A stretch of 5,033 bases of DNA from Tannerella sp. (GCA_031283785.1 JAITBC010000434.1:1-5033), one strand, 5' to 3'. Counted from the first letter of the stretch, positions 1 through 5,033 are shown. Translations and numbers: made by a program. The notes: generated by a model from the letters alone, not told the origin.

Positions 1-125
1 ATAATACGTCTTTACGGCCTGAAAACCGTGGCGGAGATGGCCTGCTCCCGAATTCATGCCTGACACGAATAAGCTTATTATACTTTTACAAAACAGAAAT
101 AACAGACATTCGGAACTCTCTTTTA
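1..125. other. Left edge: ambiguous short open frames, no gene assigned
   Basis: Plus-strand frame 1 is open from the window edge to a TGA at 61-63 (20 codons ending SRIHA) and could be the tail of a gene lying to the left. On the minus strand an ATG at 56-54 opens a frame (MNSGAGHLRHGF...) that runs off the left edge. The two overlap and I recognise neither, so I do not choose between them. Positions 86-124 on the minus strand hold a frame remnant (KREFRMSVISVL) that reads like the out-of-frame continuation of the transposase fragment described next. The rest shows nothing I can name. Confidence 0.25.
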
Positions 126-284
126 CTACCGGGATTTCCCGGCAGGCAGAATCACCTGTCCCTTATACAAGTTCTTCCATTTTTTACCGCTCTGTTTTTT
201 TCTCCCTGAATCGCTGAATTCTTTGCAAAAATCGTCTGTAATACAGAAAATTTCGGTAATTTTGTCTGTTGTAAGTATACTCAT
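126..284 (-). pseudogene. N-terminal fragment of an IS982-family-like transposase
   Basis: The 52-residue frame starts MSILTTDKITEIFCITDDFC and continues KEFSDSGRKK before ending at TAG (128-126). From memory of the family, the block DKITEIFCI-DDFCKEF is typical of the N-terminus of Bacteroidota IS982-type transposases, which are normally several times longer. Just past the stop, one base out of frame (124-86), the sequence reads KREFRMSVISVL. This resembles the basic RMS(V/D)SEVMTI segment that follows in intact copies. A single-base frameshift plus further decay therefore explains the stop better than a genuine short protein does. The ATG at 284 sits inside an inverted repeat. No catalytic residues remain, so it should not transpose by itself. 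A short regulatory peptide cannot be excluded. Confidence 0.55.
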
Positions 285-347
285 AATATCAATATAATTT
301 GTTGATTTTCAACTGCAAATATACGAAAAATATGAGATACTTACAAC
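268..347 (-). repeat. Inverted repeat enclosing the transposase leader
   Basis: The arms are 268-284 and 332-347. The first reads GTTGTAAGTATACTCAT on the plus strand; the reverse complement of the second is the same apart from one missing A. The left arm contains the transposase ATG (284-282). In RNA made from outside the element the arms can pair and bury the start codon. RNA from the internal promoter would begin after the upstream arm and could not form this stem. Confidence 0.65.
316..347 (-). promoter_or_regulatory. Predicted promoter of the transposase fragment
   Basis: On the minus strand TATATTTG (323-316) matches the Bacteroidota -7 consensus TAnnTTTG at every fixed position. A GTTG (347-344), three of four to the -33 TTTG, lies 20 bases upstream within the terminal repeat. 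Transcription would begin near 306-312, leaving a leader of about 25 bases before the ATG at 284. The leader contains a small hairpin (GTTGA-TTT-TCAAC, 301-313) close to the predicted start. Confidence 0.5.
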
Positions 348-404
348 CTTTTTTCTCTTTTTCTTATCCAAAACTCAGGTTTTTTACATCACCACCAGTT
401 TTTG

Positions 405-423
405 TTTTTTTTTTGGGGGGGGG
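405..423. repeat. Homopolymer block T10 followed by G9
   Basis: Ten T (405-414) run directly into nine G (415-423), 16 bases past the end of the membrane-regulator gene on the minus strand (C9A10 in its transcript). It lies outside any coding frame I accept. A 7-bp inverted repeat (375-381 and 428-434) flanks it, followed on the minus strand by a short T-run; this is at best a weak terminator. Such a block is prone to slippage in vivo and to sequencing error. Confidence 0.8.
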
Positions 424-439
424 ATACAACCTGAATTTT

Positions 440-1687
440 TCACTTCGCCCGGAACTTCACTTCCACTTCGACTTCACTGCTGCCGGCCGTCCAGCCCGGA
501 CCCTGTTCTATCAGGCGGATGGCTTCCCGGTCGGCTTCGGGGCAAAGCGATCGCTTGATGCGGATATTTGCCGGCCGCCCTTCCCTGTCAACCGTGAAGG
601 CGAGTTTCACCTTGCCTTTTTTCCCTTTGCAGTCGTCGCCTTGAGGCATGATGGCGTTTTTTTTCAGGTAATTTTTGTATTCTTTTCTGCCGACGACCGG
701 CTTGGATTGAATATTTTTCGTCTTTACGGCCGAAATACCGCCCGTTTTTCGTCCTTTTTTTTGCTTACCGTAACCTACTACTATAACTTCGTCCAGCACA
801 CCGTCGTCTTCTTCCATTGCCGCCAGCATTGTCCTGTCCGTGTCGGCAAGCAGGTGCAGCGGTTTATATCCGATGTAATCTATCCGGATGTTCTTTTCCG
901 GCGCGAGGGGCAGTTCGAAGTAACCGTTCGTATCGCTTACGACGCCTGTGACGGTATTGTCGTACCTTACCGAAGCGCCGACAAGCGGATGACCTTCCAG
1001 GTCGGTAACGATTCCCTTCACCCTGTTTTTCCCTGTTTCGACGGGAGGCGCTTCGCCGTCTTCTTCGCCGGGGGACTTCATCGCCATGACCTTCATCGAG
1101 ATTTTGTTTTCGGACGGCGCCGTCTCCTGCATAACAGTTTTTTCGACCTGAAGTTCTTCCGTTTCGTTTCGTATTTCTTTATTGACGTTCACAGGGGCTT
1201 GCCGGACGGCCGCAATGACAGGCGTTGCCGTTTTCCTTCGGATATTCGTCCCGGTTTGCGTCGCAGGGGTTTTCCCCGGTTGTATTTTTATTTCCGGAGG
1301 AGGGTCTTTCCGCAATGTTTTGTCGGATATAAAATCTTCATTTTCAGTTATGCTTTTTTCGGAAACATATAAATCAAATTTCGTTTCGGCAGGATTCTTT
1401 TCCGTATCGGGACGGCTCCTGTTCAATAAGAAATACGTCCCGAAACCGGTAATCAGCAAAATACTTGCGGCGACGCTCAGGCGGCGGAGATAGCGGCGAT
1501 TGCCGGATGCGGTTTTATGCAAAACCTTTGCACGCATTTCTTCGATCCGCCGTTCGTGGTCGTCGCGCTTGATTTTGTCGAATCCCTCCAGTGCGTCCGC
1601 AAGGAAAAAGTTCCTCATTGCCTCCTTTTCCAGGCGATTGATTTCCTTCCCCGTACGATTTCCCCGTATGTATTGAAATAAATTCAT
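440..1687 (-). CDS. Single-pass membrane regulator (putative anti-sigma) with carboxypeptidase-regulatory-like and TonB C-terminal domains
   Basis: The 415-residue protein starts at ATG 1687. Residues 1-65 are a charged cytoplasmic segment (YIRGNRTGKE, RLEKEA, LADALEGFDK) of the type found in Bacteroidota membrane proteins encoded beside ECF sigma factors. One membrane helix spans about 70-88. A Pro/Thr/Glu-rich periplasmic linker reaches about 220. A carboxypeptidase-regulatory-like module (about 222-292: VKGIVTD, PLVGASV, SDTNGYF, YIGYK) leads into LDEVIVVGYGKQKKG (298-312), the TonB-box segment of SusC-family transporters. A TonB C-terminal domain (about 335-413) follows, with GKVKLAFTVDREGRPANIRI, a SLCPEADREAIRLI helix and Cys353/Cys382. 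It lies 28 bp after the sigma gene and is probably co-transcribed with it. The anti-sigma role is inferred from gene order and the N-terminal pattern; no zinc-finger or FecR domain is visible. It could instead be an energy-transducer-like TonB protein. Confidence 0.85.
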   Translation of the reverse strand: MNLFQYIRGNRTGKEINRLEKEAMRNFFLADALEGFDKIKRDDHERRIEEMRAKVLHKTASGNRRYLRRLSVAASILLITGFGTYFLLNRSRPDTEKNPAETKFDLYVSEKSITENEDFISDKTLRKDPPPEIKIQPGKTPATQTGTNIRRKTATPVIAAVRQAPVNVNKEIRNETEELQVEKTVMQETAPSENKISMKVMAMKSPGEEDGEAPPVETGKNRVKGIVTDLEGHPLVGASVRYDNTVTGVVSDTNGYFELPLAPEKNIRIDYIGYKPLHLLADTDRTMLAAMEEDDGVLDEVIVVGYGKQKKGRKTGGISAVKTKNIQSKPVVGRKEYKNYLKKNAIMPQGDDCKGKKGKVKLAFTVDREGRPANIRIKRSLCPEADREAIRLIEQGPGWTAGSSEVEVEVKFRAK

Positions 1688-1718
1688 TTACCGTTTCATT
1701 CTTAATTCTTAATTTTTA
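1688..1718 (-). promoter_or_regulatory. Translational junction between sigma and regulator genes with a three-codon mini-frame
   Basis: The sigma stop TAA (1718-1716) is followed by a tandem 7-base repeat (TTCTTAA twice on the plus strand, 1699-1712). Then comes ATG-AAA-CGG-TAA (1699-1688), whose stop directly abuts the regulator ATG at 1687 in the same frame. No strong Shine-Dalgarno sequence is seen, which is usual in this phylum. The mini-frame may be chance. Confidence 0.35.
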
Positions 1719-2288
1719 GTCTCGCCTGTTTTTTTCGATGCAAATTTTTAAATTCCGTTTACCGTTCTGAATATAGCTTTTCACCTGGTTTACCGTATAT
1801 TTTTCGCTGTCGGCAATGTCTTTGTACGACATTTCCTGCGCGAAAAAACGGAGAATGACATTGCGCTGTTCGGCGGGCAGCTTCGTGATGCATTTCCTCA
1901 GAATCGCTTTTCGTTCTTCGCCGGTTTCCTCTTCACTTAATAGATTCAATATTTCGTCCGATTCCATAATTTCCGAATTGAAATCAATGGAAATTTCGTT
2001 CGTTTCCTTCCTGAACGTCTGCAAACAGTGGTTTTTCGTCACGGTATATATCCACGTGCGAAACGTCTTGACGTCGTATTGGCGGATTTTCGGGAAGACA
2101 TGCTCAAATACCTGCATGACGGCGTCCTGCGCCTTGTCGGCGTCGGCGAGATACTTCAGGCAAACGCCGTACAAAAGCGGAATATACCGGTTATACAATA
2201 TACCGAAATACTCCGCGTCGCCTGAATCTTTGTAGCTGTTCAACATATCTTCGTCGGATAATTTTTCTGTTTCTTTCCTGTCCAACAA
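1716..2288 (-). CDS. ECF-type RNA polymerase sigma-70 factor
   Basis: This protein directs RNA polymerase to a specific promoter set, usually under control of a membrane partner. It has 190 residues, normal for the ECF family. Region 2 covers about residues 24-92 (YFGILYNRYIPLLYGVCLKY, DAVMQVFEHVF, FRTWIYTVTKNHCL). Region 4 covers about 128-182 (LPAEQRNVILRFF, then the helix-turn-helix MSYKDIADSEKYTVNQVKSY). No long C-terminal extension is present. The start is TTG at 2288 or the adjacent TTG at 2285. There is no ATG between these and the upstream in-frame stop at 2309-2307, and the first ATG (2246, residue 15) would cut into LSDEDMLNSYKDSGD, which resembles the usual ECF N-terminus. It leads the operon with the membrane regulator and is divergent from the VWA gene. 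Confidence 0.93.
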   Translation of the reverse strand: MLDRKETEKLSDEDMLNSYKDSGDAEYFGILYNRYIPLLYGVCLKYLADADKAQDAVMQVFEHVFPKIRQYDVKTFRTWIYTVTKNHCLQTFRKETNEISIDFNSEIMESDEILNLLSEEETGEERKAILRKCITKLPAEQRNVILRFFAQEMSYKDIADSEKYTVNQVKSYIQNGKRNLKICIEKNRRD

Positions 2289-2313
2289 ACGAAATTTTCC
2301 GCAAATTTACAAA

Positions 2314-2344
2314 AAAAGTTATTCCCGTTTATGGAATTTCCAAA
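2314..2344 (-). promoter_or_regulatory. Predicted promoter of the sigma-regulator operon
   Basis: On the minus strand a TTTG (2344-2341) is followed after 19 bases by TAACTTTT (2321-2314). This is seven of eight to TAnnTTTG and fits the Bacteroidota housekeeping -33/-7 layout. Transcription would start near 2304-2310, giving a leader of about 20 bases to the TTG start. A second perfect -7 match, TAAATTTG (2309-2302), lies just downstream but has no -33 element at the right spacing. Confidence 0.5.
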
Positions 2345-2353
2345 AACCCGTCA

Positions 2354-2367
2354 TCTATTTAAATAGA
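2354..2367. promoter_or_regulatory. 14-bp perfect palindrome in the divergent intergenic region
   Basis: TCTATTTAAATAGA is its own reverse complement. It lies 10 bases upstream of the -33 box of the sigma operon and about 40 bases before the VWA start codon, so a dimeric regulator bound here could affect both genes. I could not find a convincing -33/-7 pair for the VWA gene, which leaves open an alternative sigma factor. AT-rich palindromes can arise by chance, hence the modest confidence. Confidence 0.35.
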
Positions 2368-2407
2368 AACGTAAAATTTTATTTTCATTTTTAAAAACCA
2401 AATCATT

Positions 2408-4294
2408 ATGAGATCAACAAGATTAACTGCCGGCCTGTCGGCAATTTTACTCACTGCATTTTTATTTGTTTCGTCCGGCGACGCGGCAATTACCGTAAAG
2501 GGAAAAGTAACGGACAGCAGTGACGGCAACCCCATCGTGGGCTGTTCCGTCTATAAAGCGCAAAGTCCCGGAAAAAGCTGCATCACCGATATAAACGGCG
2601 ACTACAGTCTGGAAACAAAAAAGGGGGAAACGCTTGTATTTGCATACCTCGGATACAAACAGCAAAAAATCCGTGTAAAAGATTCGATTCTGAACGTCGC
2701 CCTGGTCCCCGACAACGAAGCGCTGGAAGAGGTCATTGTCGTGGGTTTCGGCAAGCAGAAAAAAGCGTCCCGAATAGGCGCTATTCTTTCATCCATCCGC
2801 AGCGAGCCGAAGCAGCGAGACGCCATGGTCATGGATCTTTCGACATTTTCGGCAGGCAGCAACACGCAAAACAGCGAATCATACAGCCTGATTTCCGAAA
2901 ACCGCTTCAAATTTGCCGAAGAATCGCCCCTGTCGACCTTTTCAATCGACGTCGATGCGGCGTCGTACAGCAACATGCGTCGCTTTATCAATCGGGGACA
3001 ATTACCGCCTTCGGACGCCATCCGTACCGAAGAACTGGTGAATTATTTTTCCTACGATTACGCTCAACCCGCAGGCGCCGATCCTGTGAAAATCTCTGCC
3101 GAAGCAGGCAAATGCCCCTGGAACGACAAACACCGCCTGGTGCGCATCGGACTAAAAGCCAAAGAAATCGAAAGCGACAATCTTCCGGCGTCGAACCTGG
3201 TATTTTTGATTGACGTTTCCGGCTCCATGTATGGCCCTCTCCGTCTGGATCTGGTTAAATCCTCACTCAAACTGCTGGTCAATAACCTGCGTGAGAAGGA
3301 TCGCGTCGCCATCGTTGTTTATGCCGGCTCGGCAGGCGAAGTTTTGCCCTCGACGCCGGGCAGCGACAAACAAAAAATCCGCGAAGCGCTGGAACATCTG
3401 GAGGCCGGCGGCTCTACTGCCGGCGGCGCCGGTATCCAACTTGCTTACAAGATTGCGACGCGGAATTTCATCAAAGGCGGAAACAACCGCATCATTCTTT
3501 GTACCGACGGCGACTTCAACGTTGGCGTATCTTCAAAAGACGACCTGGAAAGCCTGATTGAGAAAGAACGCAAATCGGGAATATTCCTCACCATTCTGGG
3601 ATATGGAATGGGCAACTACAAAGACGACAAGATGCAGGTCCTGGCCGAAAAGGGCAACGGCAATCATGCGTATATCGACAATTTGCAGGAGGCCAACAGA
3701 GTGCTCGTAAGCGAATTTGGCGGAACGGTTCATGCCGTTGCAAAAGATGTAAAACTGCAAATTGAGTTCAACCCCGAACATGTGCAGGCCTATCGTCTGA
3801 TTGGCTACGAAAGCCGTCTGCTCAACGACGAAGATTTCAACGACGACACGAAAGATGCAGGCGAAATGGGCGTCGGACACAACGTTACGGCATTCTACGA
3901 AGTTGTCCCCTCTGGCATTCCTTTTTCCGGCGCAGGAAATATCGACTCGCTGAAATATCAAAAAAACAGCAAAACCGAAAAAAAAACGGTATATACGGGT
4001 TCTAAGGAACTGCTCACCGTCAAATTGCGCTATAAAGAACCGGACGGCGACATGAGCAAGAAAATCGAGCTTGCCGTGATCGACGACAAGTCCGACGAGG
4101 TTTCGACCGATTTCCGCTTTGCTTCGGCGGTGGCGATGTTCGGACAGCTTCTGGTTGATTCCGATTATAAGGGCGACGCCACGTTCGACAAGATTGTAGC
4201 TGCGGCTAAAAACGCACTGGGCGACGACGAACAGGGATATAGACGTGAATTTGTGCGCTTAGTCGAGGCGACAAAAGCATTGAAAAAAGATTGA
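2408..4294 (+). CDS. Exported VWA-domain protein (YfbK-like) with an N-terminal SusC-type module
   Basis: The 628-residue protein has a signal peptide at about 1-26 (RSTR, hydrophobic AILLTAFLFV, SSGDAA) with no lipobox cysteine. A carboxypeptidase-regulatory-like module (about 29-100: VKGKVTD, PIVGCSV, TDINGDYSL, YLGYK) leads into EEVIVVGFGKQKK (107-119), a SusC-type TonB-box segment. Residues about 165-220 (PLSTFSIDVDAASYSNMRRF, RTEELVNYFSYDY) match the N-terminal domain found with YfbK-type VWA proteins. The VWA domain (about 262-440) has a complete MIDAS: Asp269, Ser271 and Ser273 in DVSGS, Thr337 in GGSTAGG, and Asp367 in CTDGD. The rest (about 450-625, ending FRFASAVAMFG and YRREFVRLVEATKAL) matches the usual YfbK-type C-terminal domain. 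It should bind a divalent cation and a protein ligand in the envelope; the ligand is unknown. It is divergent from the sigma operon and followed by its own terminator. Confidence 0.93.
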   Translation: MRSTRLTAGLSAILLTAFLFVSSGDAAITVKGKVTDSSDGNPIVGCSVYKAQSPGKSCITDINGDYSLETKKGETLVFAYLGYKQQKIRVKDSILNVALVPDNEALEEVIVVGFGKQKKASRIGAILSSIRSEPKQRDAMVMDLSTFSAGSNTQNSESYSLISENRFKFAEESPLSTFSIDVDAASYSNMRRFINRGQLPPSDAIRTEELVNYFSYDYAQPAGADPVKISAEAGKCPWNDKHRLVRIGLKAKEIESDNLPASNLVFLIDVSGSMYGPLRLDLVKSSLKLLVNNLREKDRVAIVVYAGSAGEVLPSTPGSDKQKIREALEHLEAGGSTAGGAGIQLAYKIATRNFIKGGNNRIILCTDGDFNVGVSSKDDLESLIEKERKSGIFLTILGYGMGNYKDDKMQVLAEKGNGNHAYIDNLQEANRVLVSEFGGTVHAVAKDVKLQIEFNPEHVQAYRLIGYESRLLNDEDFNDDTKDAGEMGVGHNVTAFYEVVPSGIPFSGAGNIDSLKYQKNSKTEKKTVYTGSKELLTVKLRYKEPDGDMSKKIELAVIDDKSDEVSTDFRFASAVAMFGQLLVDSDYKGDATFDKIVAAAKNALGDDEQGYRREFVRLVEATKALKKD

Positions 4295-4313
4295 CCCCCC
4301 TTCCGAATCTTCT

Positions 4314-4363
4314 TTCATGGAGAAAAAACGCCGCTGACGAAAGCGGCGTTTTTTCTCCATGAA
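4314..4363 (+). terminator. Perfect 22-bp hairpin terminator after the VWA gene
   Basis: The arms 4314-4335 and 4342-4363 are exact reverse complements around a six-base loop, GACGAA. A GC core (ACGCCGCT/AGCGGCGT) is followed by a T6 run, giving a classic intrinsic terminator. The mirrored A6 on the left arm makes it look usable from both sides. It starts 20 bases past the VWA stop and separates that gene from the AT-richer DNA to the right. Confidence 0.9.
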
Positions 4364-4449
4364 TTGCTGCATCTGATTATGTATTTTGATTTTCCGGAAA
4401 AAGCTGTAACCAAGTTTACTCTATGTTGACGACAAAAAAAATACGTATC

Positions 4450-4635
4450 ATGAAAGCTATTTTTATCCTCTTTAGTACTTTTTCTTTTTTGGGTATTCTG
4501 CATGCTCAAGTTCCTGTACCTATACCATTTTCCAGACAGATTTGGGATATGGCTGTTGTGGATTCTGATACGGCTATCAAAAATTCTCAAAATGTTTGGG
4601 GCGCACTGAATTCTATTGCTACGGTAGGTGAATAG
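4450..4635 (+). CDS. Small secreted protein, unrecognised
   Basis: The 61-residue frame starts at ATG 4450. An in-frame ATG at 4423 would add nine basic residues in front, but the second start gives a cleaner signal peptide: MKAIFILF, a hydrophobic run to about 17, then HAQ with likely cleavage after residue 19. The mature part is only about 42 residues (VPVPIPFSRQIWDMAVVDSD, then TAIKNSQNVWGALNSIATVG). The polar helix-like stretch resembles the beginning of longer secreted proteins of conjugation or secretion loci, but I cannot place it. The abrupt end, followed by DNA with no long frame, suggests a truncated gene; a real small exported protein is the alternative. No neighbour supports a function, and no clear promoter is seen between it and the terminator. 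Confidence 0.45.
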   Translation: MKAIFILFSTFSFLGILHAQVPVPIPFSRQIWDMAVVDSDTAIKNSQNVWGALNSIATVGE

Positions 4636-4824
4636 TTACGAAATTTTAGACATTATATACAGACCCATAAAAATGTTCGGTAAAATTTGGCAGTGTCATG
4701 TTTCTAAGGTTGTTTACAATGAGTGATCCGGTCAATACGCATTTACACCCGGTAGAAAAAGCAGATGTGTTGGAGAGTGGGTTTCGCAAATTGGCGCATA
4801 ATTAATGTTGACGGAATTATATAT
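4636..4824. other. AT-rich poorly coding stretch
   Basis: There is no long frame on either strand. Two short plus-strand frames are present: 4673-4726 (17 codons) and 4698-4805 (MFLRLF..., 35 codons, with an internal ATG at 4719 and ending FRKLAHN). The composition is visibly richer in A and T than the sigma, regulator and VWA genes. I see no hairpin terminator, repeat or promoter that I would call. It may be decayed coding sequence continuing the truncated small gene. Confidence 0.3.
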
Positions 4825-5033
4825 ATGGACAGTTTAATAATTTTTTTGCAGAGCCTGAATATCGAAAAGGCAATAGTGGTGGATTTTGTTTGTAACCTGA
4901 AATATATCCGGTTAAATAAATACAGTCATTTTCAGCAGCAGGGAAAGCCCGGCAAGTACATGGGATATGTTGAAAACGCAAGATTCAGGTATTACAAAAC
5001 AGACATGGAAGGAAACGAGCATACCCTTTGGTT
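4825..5033 (+). CDS. N-terminal part of an unrecognised protein, running off the right edge
   Basis: A frame open to the window end gives at least 69 residues from ATG 4825 (MDSLIIFLQSLNIEKAIVVD, later LNKYSHFQQQGKPGKYMGYV and RFRYYKTDMEGNEHTLW). The same frame extends upstream to another ATG at 4765, after a TAG at 4753, which would add 20 residues beginning MCWRVGF. I prefer 4825 because the upstream extension looks less like natural protein and lies in poorly coding DNA. The second half, with alternating polar and aromatic residues, reads like genuine protein. I do not recognise the family. It could be cargo or a transfer gene of a mobile element, given the changed composition here, but nothing seen proves that. 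Confidence 0.5.
   Translation, partial: MDSLIIFLQSLNIEKAIVVDFVCNLKYIRLNKYSHFQQQGKPGKYMGYVENARFRYYKTDMEGNEHTLW

Larger units (their letters stand above)
126..350 (-). mobile_element. Truncated insertion-sequence end, probably IS982 family
   Basis: This segment contains the start of a transposase reading leftward, an AT-rich leader with a promoter, and a terminal-type repeat (GTTGTAAGTATCTCAT on the minus strand, 347-332) upstream of the gene. The repeat is mirrored at the transposase start (268-284) with a one-base bulge. The outer boundary is put near 350, where the repeat gives way to T-rich spacer, but no target duplication or opposite end is visible, so both limits are approximate. The element is broken: the transposase frame closes after 52 codons and no catalytic DDE region follows before the window edge. 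Confidence 0.5.

Noticed and set aside
7..731. 13-base direct repeat cgtctttacggcc at 7-19 and 719-731
   Set aside because: One copy encodes part of the regulator (AVKT on the minus strand). A single 13-base match with no extended similarity is weak evidence of duplication or an attachment site.
299..1372. Long plus-strand open frame of 357 codons
   Set aside because: It lies antisense to the regulator, whose domains are clear. Its product is Phe/Arg-rich without recognisable motifs, and it reads through the T10G9 block and the insertion-sequence end.
1816..2235. Plus-strand open frames opposite the sigma gene
   Set aside because: They are shadows of an unambiguous ECF sigma factor and have no domain features of their own.
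2602..3961. Several minus-strand and one plus-strand alternative frames inside the VWA gene
   Set aside because: The VWA frame is intact with signal peptide, MIDAS residues and full-length terminal domains; the others are by-products of its codon use.
4382..4389. Possible -7 box (TATTTTGA) upstream of the small secreted gene
   Set aside because: It has one base too few between TA and TTTG and no -33 element at the expected distance.
4315..4590. Minus-strand frame of 91 codons over the terminator and small gene
   Set aside because: It runs through the perfect hairpin, lacks recognisable motifs, and opposes a frame with a convincing signal peptide.
1..5033. CRISPR arrays, tRNA or rRNA genes, riboswitches
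   Set aside because: No regularly spaced repeats, cloverleaf-like sequences or conserved ribosomal or riboswitch motifs were seen on either strand.

Overview
The window looks like chromosomal DNA of a member of the Bacteroidota, probably Bacteroidales. The evidence is SusC-type N-terminal modules with the EVIVVG(Y/F)GKQKK motif, a Bacteroidota-type ECF sigma factor, a regulator ending in a TonB C-terminal domain, TAnnTTTG-type -7 boxes, and no clear Shine-Dalgarno sequences at the main starts.

Layout. Positions 1-350 hold a decayed insertion-sequence end. It consists of the N-terminal 52 codons of a probable IS982-family transposase on the minus strand, its promoter, and an inverted repeat that covers the transposase start codon. 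Positions 350-439 are a T-rich spacer with a T10G9 homopolymer block. Positions 440-2288 (minus strand) form a two-gene operon. The ECF sigma factor comes first and starts at TTG. After 28 bp comes a single-pass membrane protein with a putative anti-sigma-like cytoplasmic segment, a periplasmic carboxypeptidase-regulatory-like module, a SusC-like TonB-box segment and a TonB C-terminal domain. A 119-bp divergent intergenic region carries a good sigma-operon promoter and a 14-bp perfect palindrome. Positions 2408-4294 (plus strand) encode an exported VWA-domain protein with an intact MIDAS site. It is ended by a perfect 22-bp hairpin terminator. Beyond 4366 the DNA becomes visibly AT-richer and holds a small secreted protein, a poorly coding stretch, and an unrecognised gene running off the right edge.

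How the genes may work together (inference). The sigma factor, the membrane regulator and the VWA protein look like one envelope-signalling locus. The regulator and the VWA protein both carry the N-terminal module normally found on SusC-family TonB-dependent transporters, but neither has a beta-barrel. The regulator also carries a TonB-type C-terminal domain, the kind of domain that binds TonB boxes. A barrel-less TonB-box interaction between the exported VWA protein and the regulator, controlling sigma release, is a testable idea and the most interesting point in the window.
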